From positions 1,922,001 through 1,986,000 of the forward strand of contig NZ_CP104307.1 of NCBI RefSeq assembly GCF_025252405.1: 64,000 bases of DNA. Reading direction: 5' to 3'. Under the pieces are notes generated by a model. That model had not been told where the DNA came from and made no database searches. It saw only the letters and a program-made list of their open reading frames with translations. Of the stretch, positions 18,020-28,969 are shown piece after piece; positions within the stretch are counted from its first letter, which is position 1; every line of letters starts with the position of its first letter. The DNA comes from Flavobacterium sp. TR2. GTDB taxonomy: Bacteria > Bacteroidota > Bacteroidia > Flavobacteriales > Flavobacteriaceae. The translations under genes were made by a program, and so were the position numbers.

Positions 18020-19252
18020 ATGCTGTACTATTTATTTGAATATTTTGATAAAACATTGGACATTCCTGGAACAGGGGTTTTCCAGTACATCACATTTAGA
18101 TCAGCTTTGGCATTTATGCTTTCGTTGCTTTTGTCGACTATTTATGGTAAAAGGGTAATTAACTTTTTGCGTCGCCAGCAAGTAGGGGAAACAGTTCGTG
18201 AACTTGGTCTTGCGGGTCAGAATGAGAAAGCTGGTACGCCAACAATGGGAGGACTGATTATCATTTTTGCCACTTTGGTTCCAGTTTTATTATTCGCTAG
18301 ACTGCATAATATTTACATTGTTTTGCTGATTGTAACGACATTATGGATGGGAACAATTGGTTTTGTTGACGATTACATCAAAATATTCAAAAAAGATAAG
18401 CAAGGGTTAAAAGGGATTTTTAAAGTTATTGGTCAAGTTGGTCTTGGGATCATTGTTGGCGCAGTTCTTTATTTTAATCCTGCCGTTACCGTTAGAACAG
18501 ATACAGGTCGTACAGATGTATTTAAGACTGCGGCAAATTCAACAGTTATTGTGCCTGCGGGAGTTGAAGAAAAATCTACAGCAACTACAATTCCTTTCGT
18601 GAAAAACAACGAATTTGATTACGCCGAAGTATTGTCTTTTATGGGTGATGGATATGAAAAATGGGCGTGGTTGATATTTATTCCAGTGGTAATTTTCATT
18701 ATTACTGCAGTATCAAATGGAGCCAATTTAACAGATGGGATCGATGGACTCGCAGCGGGAACCTCCGCAATATCCGTCCTCGCGCTCGGGATATTCACAT
18801 TTGTTTCTGGTAATATTATTTTTTCAAATTATCTGAACATCATGTATATCCCCAATTCGGGAGAAATGACGGTCTTTATATCGGCCTTTGTGGGAGCTCT
18901 TATCGGATTCCTTTGGTATAATTCGTACCCGGCTTCTGTTTTTATGGGAGATACTGGAAGTTTAACCATTGGAGGAATCATTGCGGTACTGGCAATTGCG
19001 GTTCGTAAAGAAATATTAATTGTTCTTTTCTGCGGAATTTTCTTGGCAGAAAGCGCCTCAGTAATCATTCAGGTAACTTATTTTAAATATACCAAAAAAC
19101 GTTTTGGTGAAGGACGAAGAATTTTTCTGATGTCGCCGCTTCACCATCATTATCAGAAAAAAGGATACCACGAAAGTAAAATCGTAACCCGTTTCTGGAT
19201 TGTTGCTGTAATGTTAGCCATATTATCAATCATTACTTTAAAACTAAGATAG
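18020..19252 (+). CDS. mraY: Phospho-MurNAc-pentapeptide transferase MraY
   Basis: 410 residues; makes lipid I at the inner membrane. About ten transmembrane helices. Signature residues: GTPTMGG, the catalytic FVDDYIK aspartates, [23 protein letters not shown] and [16 protein letters not shown] roughly 60-residue soluble insertion ([13 protein letters not shown] to EVLSFMGDG) between helices makes it longer than the 360-residue E. coli enzyme, as usual in Bacteroidota. Preceded by a 79-bp gap containing repeated TTGGAATTT words. Confidence 0.97.
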   Translation: MLYYLFEYFDKTLDIPGTGVFQYITFRSALAFMLSLLLSTIYGKRVINFLRRQQVGETVRELGLAGQNEKAGTPTMGGLIIIFATLVPVLLFARLHNIYIVLLIVTTLWMGTIGFVDDYIKIFKKDKQGLKGIFKVIGQVGLGIIVGAVLYFNPAVTVRTDTGRTDVFKTAANSTVIVPAGVEEKSTATTIPFVKNNEFDYAEVLSFMGDGYEKWAWLIFIPVVIFIITAVSNGANLTDGIDGLAAGTSAISVLALGIFTFVSGNIIFSNYLNIMYIPNSGEMTVFISAFVGALIGFLWYNSYPASVFMGDTGSLTIGGIIAVLAIAVRKEILIVLFCGIFLAESASVIIQVTYFKYTKKRFGEGRRIFLMSPLHHHYQKKGYHESKIVTRFWIVAVMLAILSIITLKLR

Positions 19253-20584
19253 ATGAGGCTAGTTGTACTTGGAGGAGGAGAAAGCGGAGTTGGAACTGCG
19301 ATTCTCGGTAAGAAACAAGGATATGATGTTTTTGTATCCGATTTTGGAAAAATAAAGGAAAGTTATAAAGAAGTTCTTATCATTAATAAAATAGCTTGGG
19401 AAGAGGAGCAGCATACAGAAGATTTGATTCTAAATGCAGATGTGGTGATGAAAAGCCCAGGAATTCCAGATAAATCTCCGATAGTAAAAAAGCTGGTTGC
19501 GGCAGGAGTAAAGGTAATTTCGGAAATCGAATTTGCGATGCCTTACACAGAAGCAATGACCATCGGAATTACAGGAAGTAATGGTAAAACAACCACCACA
19601 ATGCTGACGCACCACTTGCTAAAATACGCAGGATTGAATGTAGGATTGGGTGGAAATATCGGAAAAAGCTTTGCCTGGCAGGTGGCAGAAAATAAATACG
19701 ATGCATACGTTCTTGAATTAAGCAGTTTTCAGTTAGACGGAATAATAAATTATCGACCCGATATTGCCATAATAACCAATATTAGTCCAGACCATTTAGA
19801 TCGATATGAATATAAATATGAAAATTATATCAATTCGAAGTTCCGAATAACGATGAACCAGACTGAAAATGATTATCTCATTTACGATGCAGATGATGAA
19901 GCAAGTACAGAATGGTTAAAAAAGAACAAAACAAAAGCAAAACTAATTCCTTTTTCATTGACGAAAAAATTTGATGAAGGGGCTTCTATAAATAACAACA
20001 AAATGGAAATAAAGATTAACCAAGAAGAGTTTACAATGGATACAGAACACATTGCGTTAGAAGGAAAACATAATATGAAAAACGCGATGGCAGCAAGCTC
20101 TGTGGCGAAATTGATGCAGATTAGAAATGCAACAATCCGCGAAAGTTTATCTAATTTCCAAGGTGTTGAGCACCGTTTAGAAAAAGTATTAAAAATACAA
20201 AACGTTCAATATATCAACGATTCAAAAGCGACAAACGTAAACGCTACTTTCTTTGCTTTAGATAGTATGAATGCACCAACAGTATGGATTGTTGGAGGTG
20301 TAGATAAAGGAAACGATTACAACGAATTGATGTCATTGGTTCGCGAAAAAGTAAAAGCCATTATCTGTCTAGGAATCGATAACCGCAAAATTATCGATGC
20401 TTTTGGAAACGTTGTTGATATTATGGTTGAAGTAAACAATATGAATGACGCAGTAAAAACTGCCCAAAGATTAACAGAAAAAGGCGATGTAGTTTTATTG
20501 TCTCCAGCTTGCGCGAGTTTCGATTTATTCGAAAACTACGAAGATCGTGGAAAACAATTTAAACAAGCGGTTCACAACCTGTAA
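19253..20584 (+). CDS. murD: UDP-MurNAc-L-alanine:D-glutamate ligase MurD
   Basis: 443 residues, three-domain Mur ligase: N-terminal Rossmann-like domain (LVVLGGGESGVGTAIL), central ATPase with GITGSNGKTTTT, and C-terminal domain. ISPDHLDRY and DSKATN are conserved substrate segments. It starts on the base after the mraY stop, so the two are coupled. Confidence 0.97.
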   Translation: MRLVVLGGGESGVGTAILGKKQGYDVFVSDFGKIKESYKEVLIINKIAWEEEQHTEDLILNADVVMKSPGIPDKSPIVKKLVAAGVKVISEIEFAMPYTEAMTIGITGSNGKTTTTMLTHHLLKYAGLNVGLGGNIGKSFAWQVAENKYDAYVLELSSFQLDGIINYRPDIAIITNISPDHLDRYEYKYENYINSKFRITMNQTENDYLIYDADDEASTEWLKKNKTKAKLIPFSLTKKFDEGASINNNKMEIKINQEEFTMDTEHIALEGKHNMKNAMAASSVAKLMQIRNATIRESLSNFQGVEHRLEKVLKIQNVQYINDSKATNVNATFFALDSMNAPTVWIVGGVDKGNDYNELMSLVREKVKAIICLGIDNRKIIDAFGNVVDIMVEVNNMNDAVKTAQRLTEKGDVVLLSPACASFDLFENYEDRGKQFKQAVHNL

Positions 20585-20587
20585 AAA

Positions 20588-20652
20588 TAGTTTCAGGTTT
20601 CAAGTTTCACGTTAGGAGGAACTTGAAACTTGAAACAAAGAAAACCTGAAAC
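20588..20652. repeat. Word-like inverted repeat between murD and ftsW
   Basis: GTTTCAGGTTTCAAGTTTCA is followed, after a short loop, by TGAAACTTGAAAC and AACCTGAAAC. Each arm is itself made of repeated GAAACyT words. It is not followed by a T-run, so termination inside the cluster is unlikely. Confidence 0.7.
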
Positions 20653-20667
20653 AAAACTGAAAGAATT

Positions 20668-21978
20668 ATGAAAGAGCTGGTTAACAAATTAAAAGGAGAT
20701 AGAGTAATATGGTCATTTGTGGCTTTATTGGCTTTGTTTTCGTTTATGCCTGTTTTTAGTGCGAGTAGTAATTTGGCTTATATAGGTCATGGTACAGGGA
20801 ACACGTTGGGGTATTTGGTAAAACACTTGGCTCATATATGTATCGGATTCTTGATTATTTATTGGGTTCATCGCGTTCCGTATCACTATTTTAGAGCAAT
20901 TTCTAAAATTGCGCTTCCAGTAGTTTGGATTTTATTGATCTACACACTTTTAAAAGGAACCGTAATTGCAGGAGCAAATGCAAGCCGTTGGATTCAAGTT
21001 CCCTTTATCGGGATCACATTTCAGACTTCCACGTTGGCAGCAATTGTTTTGTTTATTTATGTGGCACGTTATTTATCAAAAACAAAAGAAGAAAATGAGC
21101 CTTTTCAGACTTCATTAATTCAGCTTTGGATTCCAGTATTTATAACATTAGTGCTGATATTGCCAGCGAACTTTTCGACGACAGCGTTGATTTTTTCAAT
21201 GGTTTTAATGTTGACATTTATTGGAAAATATCCATTAAAATATATTGCTTTTATCATTGGTTCAGGAATTGCAATGTTGGCATTTTTCCTTTTGGTGGCA
21301 AAAGCTTTTCCAGAGTCAAGATTTTTTAGCAGGGTTTCAACTTGGGAAAGCCGTATTACGAACTTTACAACGGATAAGCCCGATGAAGATGATTATCAGA
21401 TTGAAAAAGCAAAAATTGCAATTGCCTCTGGAAAACTAGGCGGTTTGGGACCGGGAAAAAGTGTTCAGAAGAACTTTTTGCCACAATCTTCTTCCGATTT
21501 TATTTATGCCATTATTGTGGAAGAATATGGTTTGGTAGGTGGTGTTTCGATAGTGATTCTTTATTTATTGCTTTTGTTCCGATTTGTAATTGCTTCTCAT
21601 AAAGCGCCTACTTTATTTGGAAAATTAGTCGTCGTTGGCGTAGGATTTCCGATGATATTTCAGGCAATGATCAATATGGCGGTTGCTGTAGAATTATTGC
21701 CAGTAACAGGACAAACGCTTCCGCTGATTAGTAGTGGGGGAAGTTCAATTTGGATGACTTGTCTTGGGCTTGGAATTATCATTAGCGTGACGAAAAAAGA
21801 AGAAGAAATCGCTGAAGAAAAATTAGAAAAAGAAAAACGAAAAGAAGCTTTACAGCGATTGATTGATAAAGAATTGGCAGAAGATGATGTGATTCCTGAA
21901 GAGATATATGATGAAGAGCCAGCCTATTCGATAGAAGATAATTCGAGAAACCCAATGAATGCGGTTTTGAACAAATAA
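20668..21978 (+). CDS. ftsW: Septal peptidoglycan polymerase FtsW
   Basis: 436 residues, SEDS glycosyltransferase with about ten transmembrane helices; polymerises lipid II with FtsI. Typical segments: NASRWIQVPFIGITFQTS, GLGPGKSVQKNFLPQSSSDFIYAIIVEEYGLVGG (contains the catalytic Asp region) and PLISSGGSSIW. A highly charged C-terminal tail of about 70 residues (KKEEEIAEEKLEKEKRKEALQ) extends into the cytoplasm, longer than in E. coli. Confidence 0.95.
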   Translation: MKELVNKLKGDRVIWSFVALLALFSFMPVFSASSNLAYIGHGTGNTLGYLVKHLAHICIGFLIIYWVHRVPYHYFRAISKIALPVVWILLIYTLLKGTVIAGANASRWIQVPFIGITFQTSTLAAIVLFIYVARYLSKTKEENEPFQTSLIQLWIPVFITLVLILPANFSTTALIFSMVLMLTFIGKYPLKYIAFIIGSGIAMLAFFLLVAKAFPESRFFSRVSTWESRITNFTTDKPDEDDYQIEKAKIAIASGKLGGLGPGKSVQKNFLPQSSSDFIYAIIVEEYGLVGGVSIVILYLLLLFRFVIASHKAPTLFGKLVVVGVGFPMIFQAMINMAVAVELLPVTGQTLPLISSGGSSIWMTCLGLGIIISVTKKEEEIAEEKLEKEKRKEALQRLIDKELAEDDVIPEEIYDEEPAYSIEDNSRNPMNAVLNK

Positions 21979-22023
21979 ATTTAAAATATAATAATTTTTT
22001 AAAAAGTTGTAATTTTTAGAGAG

Positions 22024-23112
22024 ATGACAAAGTATAAATTCATACTTAGCGGAGGAGGAACAGGAGGACATATCTATCCTGCGATTGCAATTGCAAATGA
22101 ATTAAAATTACAATTTCCTGATGCAGAATTTCTTTTTGTGGGTGCCAAAGATAAAATGGAAATGCAAAAAGTGCCTCAGGCAGGTTATGAAATAAAAGGT
22201 CTTTGGATTGCAGGTTTGCAGCGAAAACTGACTTTACAAAATTTAATGTTTCCGCTTAAACTGGCAAGCAGTTTATTGGAGTCAAAAAGAATTATTAAGA
22301 AGTTTAAGCCAAATGTAGTAATTGGAACGGGTGGTTTTGCCAGCGGACCTTTGTTGCAAGCGGCAGGTTCGGCAGGAATTCCGACAGTAGTGCAAGAGCA
22401 AAATTCGTATCCAGGAATTACAAATAAATTGTTGAGTAAAAAAGCCAATGCAATTTGTGTGGCATATCAAAATCTAGAGCGTTTTTTTCCGAAAGAAAAA
22501 ATTGTTTTAACTGGAAATCCGGTTCGTCAGGATTTAATTGATATTGAAAGCAAGCGTGATGAAGCAATTGCTTTCTATGGTTTGGATCCGAATAAGAAAA
22601 CATTGTTGGTTCTTGGGGGAAGTTTAGGAGCGAGAAGAATCAATCAGTTAATCGAGAAAGAACTGCAAAATTTTCTTTCGCAAGACGTGCAGGTAATCTG
22701 GCAATGCGGAAAATTATATTTTGAAGAATATAAAAAATACAATCAGCCAAACGTGAAAGTGGTCGATTTTATTGAAAGAATGGATTTTGTTTACGCAGCA
22801 TCAGATGTCATAATTTCACGTGCAGGTGCTTCATCAGTGTCAGAATTATGCATTGTTGGAAAACCAGTGATTTTTATTCCGTCACCCAATGTAGCTGAGG
22901 ATCACCAAACTAAAAATGCTCAGGCGATTGTAGATGAAAAAGGAGCGATTTTGTTGAAAGAATCTGATCTTGACAGTCAGTTTAGCATTGTTTTTGAAGC
23001 GCTGCTGAAAGATTCTGGAAAACAGAAACAGTTAAGTGATAATATTAAAAAACTGGCCAAACCAAAAGCTACGCAAGATATTGTAGCGGAAATTGTGAAG
23101 TTAATTCGTTAA
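22024..23112 (+). CDS. murG: Lipid II-forming N-acetylglucosaminyltransferase MurG
   Basis: 362 residues, GT28 family, peripheral inner membrane. Transfers GlcNAc from UDP-GlcNAc to lipid [14 protein letters not shown] at the N terminus and [10 protein letters not shown] plus [17 protein letters not shown] and [14 protein letters not shown] in the donor domain are diagnostic. Lies 45 bp after ftsW. Confidence 0.97.
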   Translation: MTKYKFILSGGGTGGHIYPAIAIANELKLQFPDAEFLFVGAKDKMEMQKVPQAGYEIKGLWIAGLQRKLTLQNLMFPLKLASSLLESKRIIKKFKPNVVIGTGGFASGPLLQAAGSAGIPTVVQEQNSYPGITNKLLSKKANAICVAYQNLERFFPKEKIVLTGNPVRQDLIDIESKRDEAIAFYGLDPNKKTLLVLGGSLGARRINQLIEKELQNFLSQDVQVIWQCGKLYFEEYKKYNQPNVKVVDFIERMDFVYAASDVIISRAGASSVSELCIVGKPVIFIPSPNVAEDHQTKNAQAIVDEKGAILLKESDLDSQFSIVFEALLKDSGKQKQLSDNIKKLAKPKATQDIVAEIVKLIR

Positions 23113-23228
23113 GCTTTAAGCAGTAAGCAATAGGCTATAAGCTTAAAGCAAAAAAAAGAATAAAAATACAATAGAGATAAAGGCAAAGGTAGGAAAAGCC
23201 TAAAGCTTAAGGCCTACAGCTTAAAGCA
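23113..23228. repeat. Word-like repeat between murG and murC
   Basis: Variants of AGCTTAAAGC recur (GCTTTAAGC, GCTTAAAGC, GCCTAAAGCTTAAGGC, CAGCTTAAAGC), giving several overlapping palindromes in 116 bp that flank an A-rich middle. Not coding. Confidence 0.7.
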
Positions 23229-23243
23229 AAAAAAGAAAAAGAA

Positions 23244-24593
23244 ATGAATTTAAATCAAATACAAAACGTTTATTTTATTGGTATCGGAGGTATCGGAATG
23301 AGTGCTCTGGCTCGTTATTTCAAGTTTATTGGAAAACAAGTTTCAGGCTACGATAAGACGCCTTCTATGCTGACTAATGAATTGATTGAAAGTGGTATAG
23401 ATATTCATTTTGAAGACAATATTAATTTGATTCCAAGTGATTATTACGTTGAAAATACGCTTGTAATCTATACGCCGGCAGTTCCAAAAACACATTCTGA
23501 GTGGAATTATTTTATTGAAAGAAATTACGAAGTAAAAAAACGTGCTGAAGTTCTTGGAATCATTACCAAAGATACTTTCTGTTTTGCTGTCGCGGGAACG
23601 CACGGAAAAACGACAACGTCAAGTATTCTTGGTCATATTCTGTTTCAGAGTGGTGCCGATGTAACTGCGTTTATTGGAGGAATTGTAGAGAACTATAATT
23701 CAAATCTGATAGGAAGCGGTAAAACCGTGACAGTGGTGGAGGCTGATGAATTTGATAGATCATTCTTGCATTTACACCCAAATATTGCTTGTGTAACTTC
23801 TATGGATGCAGATCATTTGGATATCTATGGGACTAGCGATGCTATTCAAGCTTCATTTAGAGAATTTGCTTCAAAAGTAGAAGATAAAAATAATCTCTTT
23901 ATAACCAAAGAATTGCCTTTAGATGGTGTTCAATGTGCTATAAATGAGGATGCTGTATACAAGGCATATAACGTTCGTATTGAAGATGGGGCCTATGTTT
24001 TTGATGTTCAGACACCATCAGAAATCATGAAGGATTTACGTTTCGGACTGCCTGGAAAGCACAATTTAATGAATGGATTGATGGCTATTGCGATGGCAAA
24101 AACTTTCGGCACCCCGACCGATTCTATTGCAAAAGCCATTGCTTCATTCAACGGAATCAGAAGACGTTTTTCGTATCAGATTAAGAGCGAAAATTTAGTA
24201 TATATTGATGATTATGCACATCATCCGACAGAGATAAATGCTGTTCATCAGGCAGTTAGAGAGTTGTATCCTGGACGTAAGGTATTGGCAATTTTCCAGC
24301 CGCATTTATTTAGCAGAACGAGAGATTTTGTTGACGGATTTGCAGAAAGCTTATCGCGGTTTGATGAAGTGTTTTTGATGGATATTTACCCTGCAAGAGA
24401 GCTTCCTATGGAAGGAGTGACTTCTGAGTGGCTTTTGGGTAAAATGACAAATTCGAATAAAAAAATTGTTGCAAAAGAAGATTTATTAGGTGAAATCAAA
24501 GCCAGTGATGCGCCTATTATTGTAACAATTGGAGCTGGTGATCTGGGAGAAATGGTTCCTTCAATTAAAAAGATTTTAAATGAAAATATTTAA
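23244..24593 (+). CDS. murC: UDP-MurNAc:L-alanine ligase MurC
   Basis: 449 residues, first Mur ligase of the pathway. N-terminal FIGIGGIGMSALARYF nucleotide fold, ATP loop AGTHGKTTTS, IDDYAHHPTEI and QPHLFSRTRDF all match MurC. Overlaps ftsQ by 14 bp. No murB, murF or ddl is found in this cluster. Confidence 0.97.
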   Translation: MNLNQIQNVYFIGIGGIGMSALARYFKFIGKQVSGYDKTPSMLTNELIESGIDIHFEDNINLIPSDYYVENTLVIYTPAVPKTHSEWNYFIERNYEVKKRAEVLGIITKDTFCFAVAGTHGKTTTSSILGHILFQSGADVTAFIGGIVENYNSNLIGSGKTVTVVEADEFDRSFLHLHPNIACVTSMDADHLDIYGTSDAIQASFREFASKVEDKNNLFITKELPLDGVQCAINEDAVYKAYNVRIEDGAYVFDVQTPSEIMKDLRFGLPGKHNLMNGLMAIAMAKTFGTPTDSIAKAIASFNGIRRRFSYQIKSENLVYIDDYAHHPTEINAVHQAVRELYPGRKVLAIFQPHLFSRTRDFVDGFAESLSRFDEVFLMDIYPARELPMEGVTSEWLLGKMTNSNKKIVAKEDLLGEIKASDAPIIVTIGAGDLGEMVPSIKKILNENI

Positions 24594-25302
24594 TTGGACA
24601 AATATTAGATTAGTACTTATTTTCGGACTGGTTTTGTTTTTGTATTCTTTCGCGCAGCATCGAAATGGCGATCGAAAATTGAAAAAATCTATGGTCGTTT
24701 TTGTAGGAGAAAATACGCTTTTTGTGAAGCCGGAAACGGTTAATAAATTGTTGATAGAAAATAAAAGAGACGCTTCCAGTATTAGAAAAGATGAAGTAGA
24801 TTTGAATAAGATAGAGAAAACCCTCGATACGCAAGAGATGATTGAGAAGTCAAATGTTTTTGTAAGTATTGATGGAGTTCTAAAAGCAGTAGTAAAACAG
24901 AAGACGCCCATAGCAAGAGTTTATGATGGCGGCGCTTCTTTTTATATTGACTATGAGGGTAATAAAATGCCTTTGTCAGACAATTTCACTGCGCGAGTTC
25001 CTCTTGTTTCAGGGGCAATAAATGAAAAAAATAACGAAGATTTAGCAGCTTTATTTCGCACAATTTATGACGATGCGTTTTTGAAAAAAAACATCATTGC
25101 TATAGAGATTATGCCGAATGGAAGCTTAAAAATGTTTAATCGTAACTATGATTACTTCATAGATTTTGGAAGAACGATGAATGTTGATAAGAAATTTAGA
25201 AACTATAAAGCCTTCTTTCAAAAAGCAGTTTTAGATAGTTCGTTATACAAATACAAAAAAATTGACCTTAGGTTTACGGAACAAGTAGTTTGCACTAAAT
25301 AA
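24580..25302 (+). CDS. ftsQ: Cell division protein FtsQ
   Basis: 240 residues: transmembrane helix near the N terminus (IRLVLIFGLVLFLYSFA), then a periplasmic POTRA-like region (FVKPETVNKLLIENKRD) and a beta domain ending KKIDLRFTEQVVCTK. The family is divergent in Bacteroidota; position between murC and ftsA makes the call firm. It links FtsL/FtsI/FtsW to the ring. Confidence 0.93.
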   Translation: MKIFNWTNIRLVLIFGLVLFLYSFAQHRNGDRKLKKSMVVFVGENTLFVKPETVNKLLIENKRDASSIRKDEVDLNKIEKTLDTQEMIEKSNVFVSIDGVLKAVVKQKTPIARVYDGGASFYIDYEGNKMPLSDNFTARVPLVSGAINEKNNEDLAALFRTIYDDAFLKKNIIAIEIMPNGSLKMFNRNYDYFIDFGRTMNVDKKFRNYKAFFQKAVLDSSLYKYKKIDLRFTEQVVCTK

Positions 25303-25308
25303 TAGAAA

Positions 25309-26715
25309 ATGGAAAAAGATAACATTGCAGTAGGTCTAGATATTGGAACAACCAAAATCGTTGCCATGATTGGCAAAAAAAATGAATATGGTAAGTTGGA
25401 GATTTTGGGCATTGGTAAATCCAAAAGTTTGGGTGTTGCCAGAGGAGTAGTAAACAACATTACGCAGACGATTCAATCGATACAACAAGCGATAATCGAA
25501 GCAGAAAATAATTCAGGATACAAAATAAAAGATGTTGTTGTGGGTATTGCCGGACAGCACATCAGAAGTATTCAGCATACCGATTACATTAGCAGAAATA
25601 ATCCTGAGGAAGTAATAGGCGAAAAAGATATTCAGCTCCTAATCGATCAGGTAAACAAACTGGCGATGCTACCGGGAGAAGAAATTATACACGTTTTACC
25701 GCAAGAATTCAAAATCGATGGGCAATCTGAAATTAAAGAGCCAATCGGAATGTATGGCGGAAGACTAGAATCTAGTTTTCACGTGGTGGTTGGACAAGCA
25801 TCTTCAATCAGAAATGTTGGAAGATGTATTCAGAGTTCAGGAATAGAATTGTCTGGTTTAACATTAGAGCCATTAGCTTCGGCTGATGCAGTTTTAAGTC
25901 AGGAAGAAAAAGAAGCTGGTGTTGCGCTTATCGATATTGGAGGCGGAACAACAGATTTGGCTATTTTCAAAGATGGCATCATTCGTCATACTGCCGTAAT
26001 TCCTTTTGGAGGAAATGTAATTACAGATGATATTAAAGAAGGATGTTCGATTATCGAAAAACAAGCTGAGCTTTTAAAAATAAAATTCGGATCTGCTTGG
26101 CCAGGAGAAAATAAAGACAATGAAATTGTTTCTATTCCTGGTTTAAGAGGAAGAGAGCCAAAAGAAATTTCGCTTAAAAACCTATCAAAAATTATTCACG
26201 CGAGAGTAGTGGAGATTGTAGAGCAGGTTTTTGCAGAAATTAAAGCTTATGGACACGAAGACCCTCGTAAAAAGCTTATTGCCGGAATCGTATTGACAGG
26301 TGGTGGTGCTCAATTAAAACACATTAAACAGCTGGTAGAATACATTACAGGAATGGATACTAGAATTGGTTATCCGAACGAGCATTTGGCAGGTAACTCT
26401 AGTGAAGAAATCTCTAGCCCATTATTTGCAACTGCTGTGGGATTAGTAATGAACAGTATCGAAAACAGTTCGCAAAGTGCCGTTAGAATGGAAATGGTTC
26501 AAGAACAGCCAAAAATTGTTTACAGAACAGCTCCTCCAGTACAGCGATACGAAGTTGAAGAAAACTACGTTGAGAAAGTAGAAACCATTGAAGAACCTAG
26601 AGAAACCGTAAGTCAAAAGGTGCCTAAAAATGAATCTACTGAAACTAAAATAAGAAGATCATTTTTTGATCGATATGTCGACAAAATCAAAGAATTTTTA
26701 GACAACGCAGAATAA
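25309..26715 (+). CDS. ftsA: Cell division ATPase FtsA
   Basis: 468 residues, actin-like. Phosphate-1 motif VGLDIGTTKIVAMIG, phosphate-2 DIGGGTTDLAIF and adenosine motif GIVLTGGGAQLKHI. The C terminus (SFFDRYVDKIKEFLDNAE) forms the amphipathic helix expected to anchor FtsZ to the membrane. A disordered Glu/Pro-rich linker of about 60 residues precedes it. Confidence 0.97.
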   Translation: MEKDNIAVGLDIGTTKIVAMIGKKNEYGKLEILGIGKSKSLGVARGVVNNITQTIQSIQQAIIEAENNSGYKIKDVVVGIAGQHIRSIQHTDYISRNNPEEVIGEKDIQLLIDQVNKLAMLPGEEIIHVLPQEFKIDGQSEIKEPIGMYGGRLESSFHVVVGQASSIRNVGRCIQSSGIELSGLTLEPLASADAVLSQEEKEAGVALIDIGGGTTDLAIFKDGIIRHTAVIPFGGNVITDDIKEGCSIIEKQAELLKIKFGSAWPGENKDNEIVSIPGLRGREPKEISLKNLSKIIHARVVEIVEQVFAEIKAYGHEDPRKKLIAGIVLTGGGAQLKHIKQLVEYITGMDTRIGYPNEHLAGNSSEEISSPLFATAVGLVMNSIENSSQSAVRMEMVQEQPKIVYRTAPPVQRYEVEENYVEKVETIEEPRETVSQKVPKNESTETKIRRSFFDRYVDKIKEFLDNAE

Positions 26716-26794
26716 TAAAAAGAGAAGGATTATTTCTTGCCCCAAGTCAAGAAGTAAAAAATGTACTTAATAAGAATTTCAAAAAACCAAAAAG

Positions 26795-28771
26795 ATGATG
26801 AGCAACTCAGAATTTGGAAGTATTTCATTTGATTTACCAAAAAATCAATCAAATGTAATCAAAGTAATAGGTGTAGGTGGGGGCGGAAGTAACGCTATTA
26901 ACCACATGTTCAAACAAGGTATTAAAGGCGTAGATTTTATCGTTTGTAATACCGATTCGCAAGCGCTTCAAAATAGTTCAGTACCGAATAAGATTCAGTT
27001 AGGAGTTAATTTAACTGAAGGATTGGGAGCAGGAGCAAATCCAGACGTTGGACAGCAGTCGGCTATCGAAAGTATTTCGGATATTGAAAAAATGTTGGAT
27101 AAAAATACTAAGATGGTATTCATTACTGCTGGTATGGGTGGAGGAACTGGAACTGGTGCAGCTCCGGTAATTGCTCAATTGGCAAAAGAAAGAGAAATAT
27201 TAACAGTTGGTATCGTGACAATTCCGTTTCAATTTGAAGGGAAAGTGCGTCAGGAGCAGGCAATAATTGGAATTGAGAAATTGCGTAAGCAAGTCGATTC
27301 TTTAATTGTAATCAACAATAATAAATTAAGAGAAGTATACGGAAATCTTGGTTTTAAAGCAGGATTCTCTAAAGCGGATGAAGTTTTGGCAACAGCCTCT
27401 AGAGGTATTGCTGAAGTAATTACGCACCATTATACTCAAAATATCGATTTACGTGACGCAAAAACTGTTTTGGCTAACAGCGGTACTGCGATCATGGGAT
27501 CTTCTGTGGCTGAAGGAGACAACAGAGCTAAAGATGCTATTGTTTCTGCGTTAGATTCTCCATTGTTAAATGACAATAAAATTACGGGTGCCAAAAACGT
27601 ATTGTTGCTTATCGTTTCTGGAACTAATGAGATTACTCTTGATGAAATTGGAGAAATCAACGACCACATTCAAGCCGAAGCTGGTTACAACGCAAATATT
27701 ATCATGGGAGTTGGTGAAGACGAAACTCTTGGTGAGGCAATTGCGGTAACTATTATTGCTACAGGTTTTGATGTAGAACAGCAAAATGAAATTGTAAATA
27801 CAGAACCAAAAAAAATAATTCATACGTTAGAAGATGAGCAGAGAAGTGTTCATAATTTAACAAACAAACCACTTGCTTCTTTCGACTTAACTGTTGATAC
27901 GCCTACAGCAAAAGTTGAAGATAAAGTTGTTTTTGATTTGATGGATGATGATGAAACATTTACTCCGACTCCAGTTCAAGCTGTTGCTCCAGCAATCAAT
28001 CAGGAGGAGTTAGTGGTGATGTCTGAGTTTATTAAAAACTTAGATGTGACTTTCGAAATTGTTTCGCCAATTACAGATATCGATTTTACAATCTCTGCAC
28101 CTGAAACGCCGGTTCAGCAAGTACAGCAGCCGCCAGTGCAGCAGCAAAGAGTTTTTGAAAGAGAAGAGCAAACAACTTTTTCTTTTGATCTTCCGCTGTT
28201 TAAACAAGAGCCTGCGAGAAGAGAACCAGTTGTTGAAGATAATAGAGTTTTGTTTGAATTAACAAATGAAACTCGTGATATCAAAGTAAACGATCCAGTT
28301 CAATTTGTTCCTGTAACTGAAGTTTCAGACAATGGCATCATCAAATATTCTCTAGAAGAATATATGGAAGTTGAAAATGATTTATTGGCTTCTAAACCTG
28401 TAGAAAAAGTAATTGAAGATACAATTCCTGAAGAATTAAACATTACTTTGAAACCAAGAGTAGATTTTGCTAGCCAGCCTGATATCACAACAACTTCTGA
28501 AGTTTCTCCTTTAGAATTAACTATTGAAGAAACATTACGGTTAAGAGCTGAAGAAAGAAGAAAGAAACTAAAAGAATTTAACTATAAATTCCATAACAAT
28601 GTTTCTAGAATTGATGAGTTGGAAAAAGAGCCTGCTTACAAAAGATTAGGAATAGATTTGTCTAATTCACAGTCTAATAACACAAATTCTAGAATTTCTG
28701 TTGGAACAGATAGTAATAATGATCTGCAACTGCGTTCAAACAATTCATTTTTGCACGATAACGTAGATTAA
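26795..28771 (+). CDS. ftsZ: Cell division protein FtsZ, long-linker form
   Basis: 658 residues, far longer than the 380-400 of most bacteria. The tubulin-like GTPase domain takes about 1-330, with [11 protein letters not shown] and the signature GGGTGTG at 115-121. Then comes a roughly 280-residue acidic, Pro/Gln-containing linker ([19 protein letters not shown] and similar). A conserved-tail-like motif PAYKRLG lies at 613-619, about 39 residues before the end, probably the FtsA-binding peptide. Last gene of the cluster, followed by a strong terminator. Confidence 0.97.
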   Translation: MMSNSEFGSISFDLPKNQSNVIKVIGVGGGGSNAINHMFKQGIKGVDFIVCNTDSQALQNSSVPNKIQLGVNLTEGLGAGANPDVGQQSAIESISDIEKMLDKNTKMVFITAGMGGGTGTGAAPVIAQLAKEREILTVGIVTIPFQFEGKVRQEQAIIGIEKLRKQVDSLIVINNNKLREVYGNLGFKAGFSKADEVLATASRGIAEVITHHYTQNIDLRDAKTVLANSGTAIMGSSVAEGDNRAKDAIVSALDSPLLNDNKITGAKNVLLLIVSGTNEITLDEIGEINDHIQAEAGYNANIIMGVGEDETLGEAIAVTIIATGFDVEQQNEIVNTEPKKIIHTLEDEQRSVHNLTNKPLASFDLTVDTPTAKVEDKVVFDLMDDDETFTPTPVQAVAPAINQEELVVMSEFIKNLDVTFEIVSPITDIDFTISAPETPVQQVQQPPVQQQRVFEREEQTTFSFDLPLFKQEPARREPVVEDNRVLFELTNETRDIKVNDPVQFVPVTEVSDNGIIKYSLEEYMEVENDLLASKPVEKVIEDTIPEELNITLKPRVDFASQPDITTTSEVSPLELTIEETLRLRAEERRKKLKEFNYKFHNNVSRIDELEKEPAYKRLGIDLSNSQSNNTNSRISVGTDSNNDLQLRSNNSFLHDNVD

Positions 28772-28792
28772 TTTTAAAATCATAATATTTGG

Positions 28793-28832
28793 TAACCCGA
28801 AAATTGGATTTAATTTTCGGGTTATTTTTTTT
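28793..28832 (+). terminator. dcw cluster terminator
   Basis: AACCCGAAAAT and ATTTTCGGGTT form a perfect 11-bp stem, followed by eight T in the next ten bases. Confidence 0.9.
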
Positions 28833-28891
28833 ATCTTCGCACAGAATTTCAAAATTTGACTTCCTAAATAGGTTTTTAAAGTGAATTTTAT

Positions 28892-28914
28892 TGTCACCCT
28901 GAGCGAAGTCGAAG
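28892..28914. repeat. Half copy of the CCTGAGCGAAGTCGAAGG interspersed repeat
   Basis: TGTCACCCTGAGCGAAGTCG plus AAG. The same word occurs as both arms of a palindrome at 57624-57691 in this window. It is a dispersed element that I have also seen in other Bacteroidota genomes. Confidence 0.7.
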
Positions 28915-28969
28915 GATCAAAATAATAGATCAATTAATAGGCAATAGCTTATTCAAATAAAATATAAAC

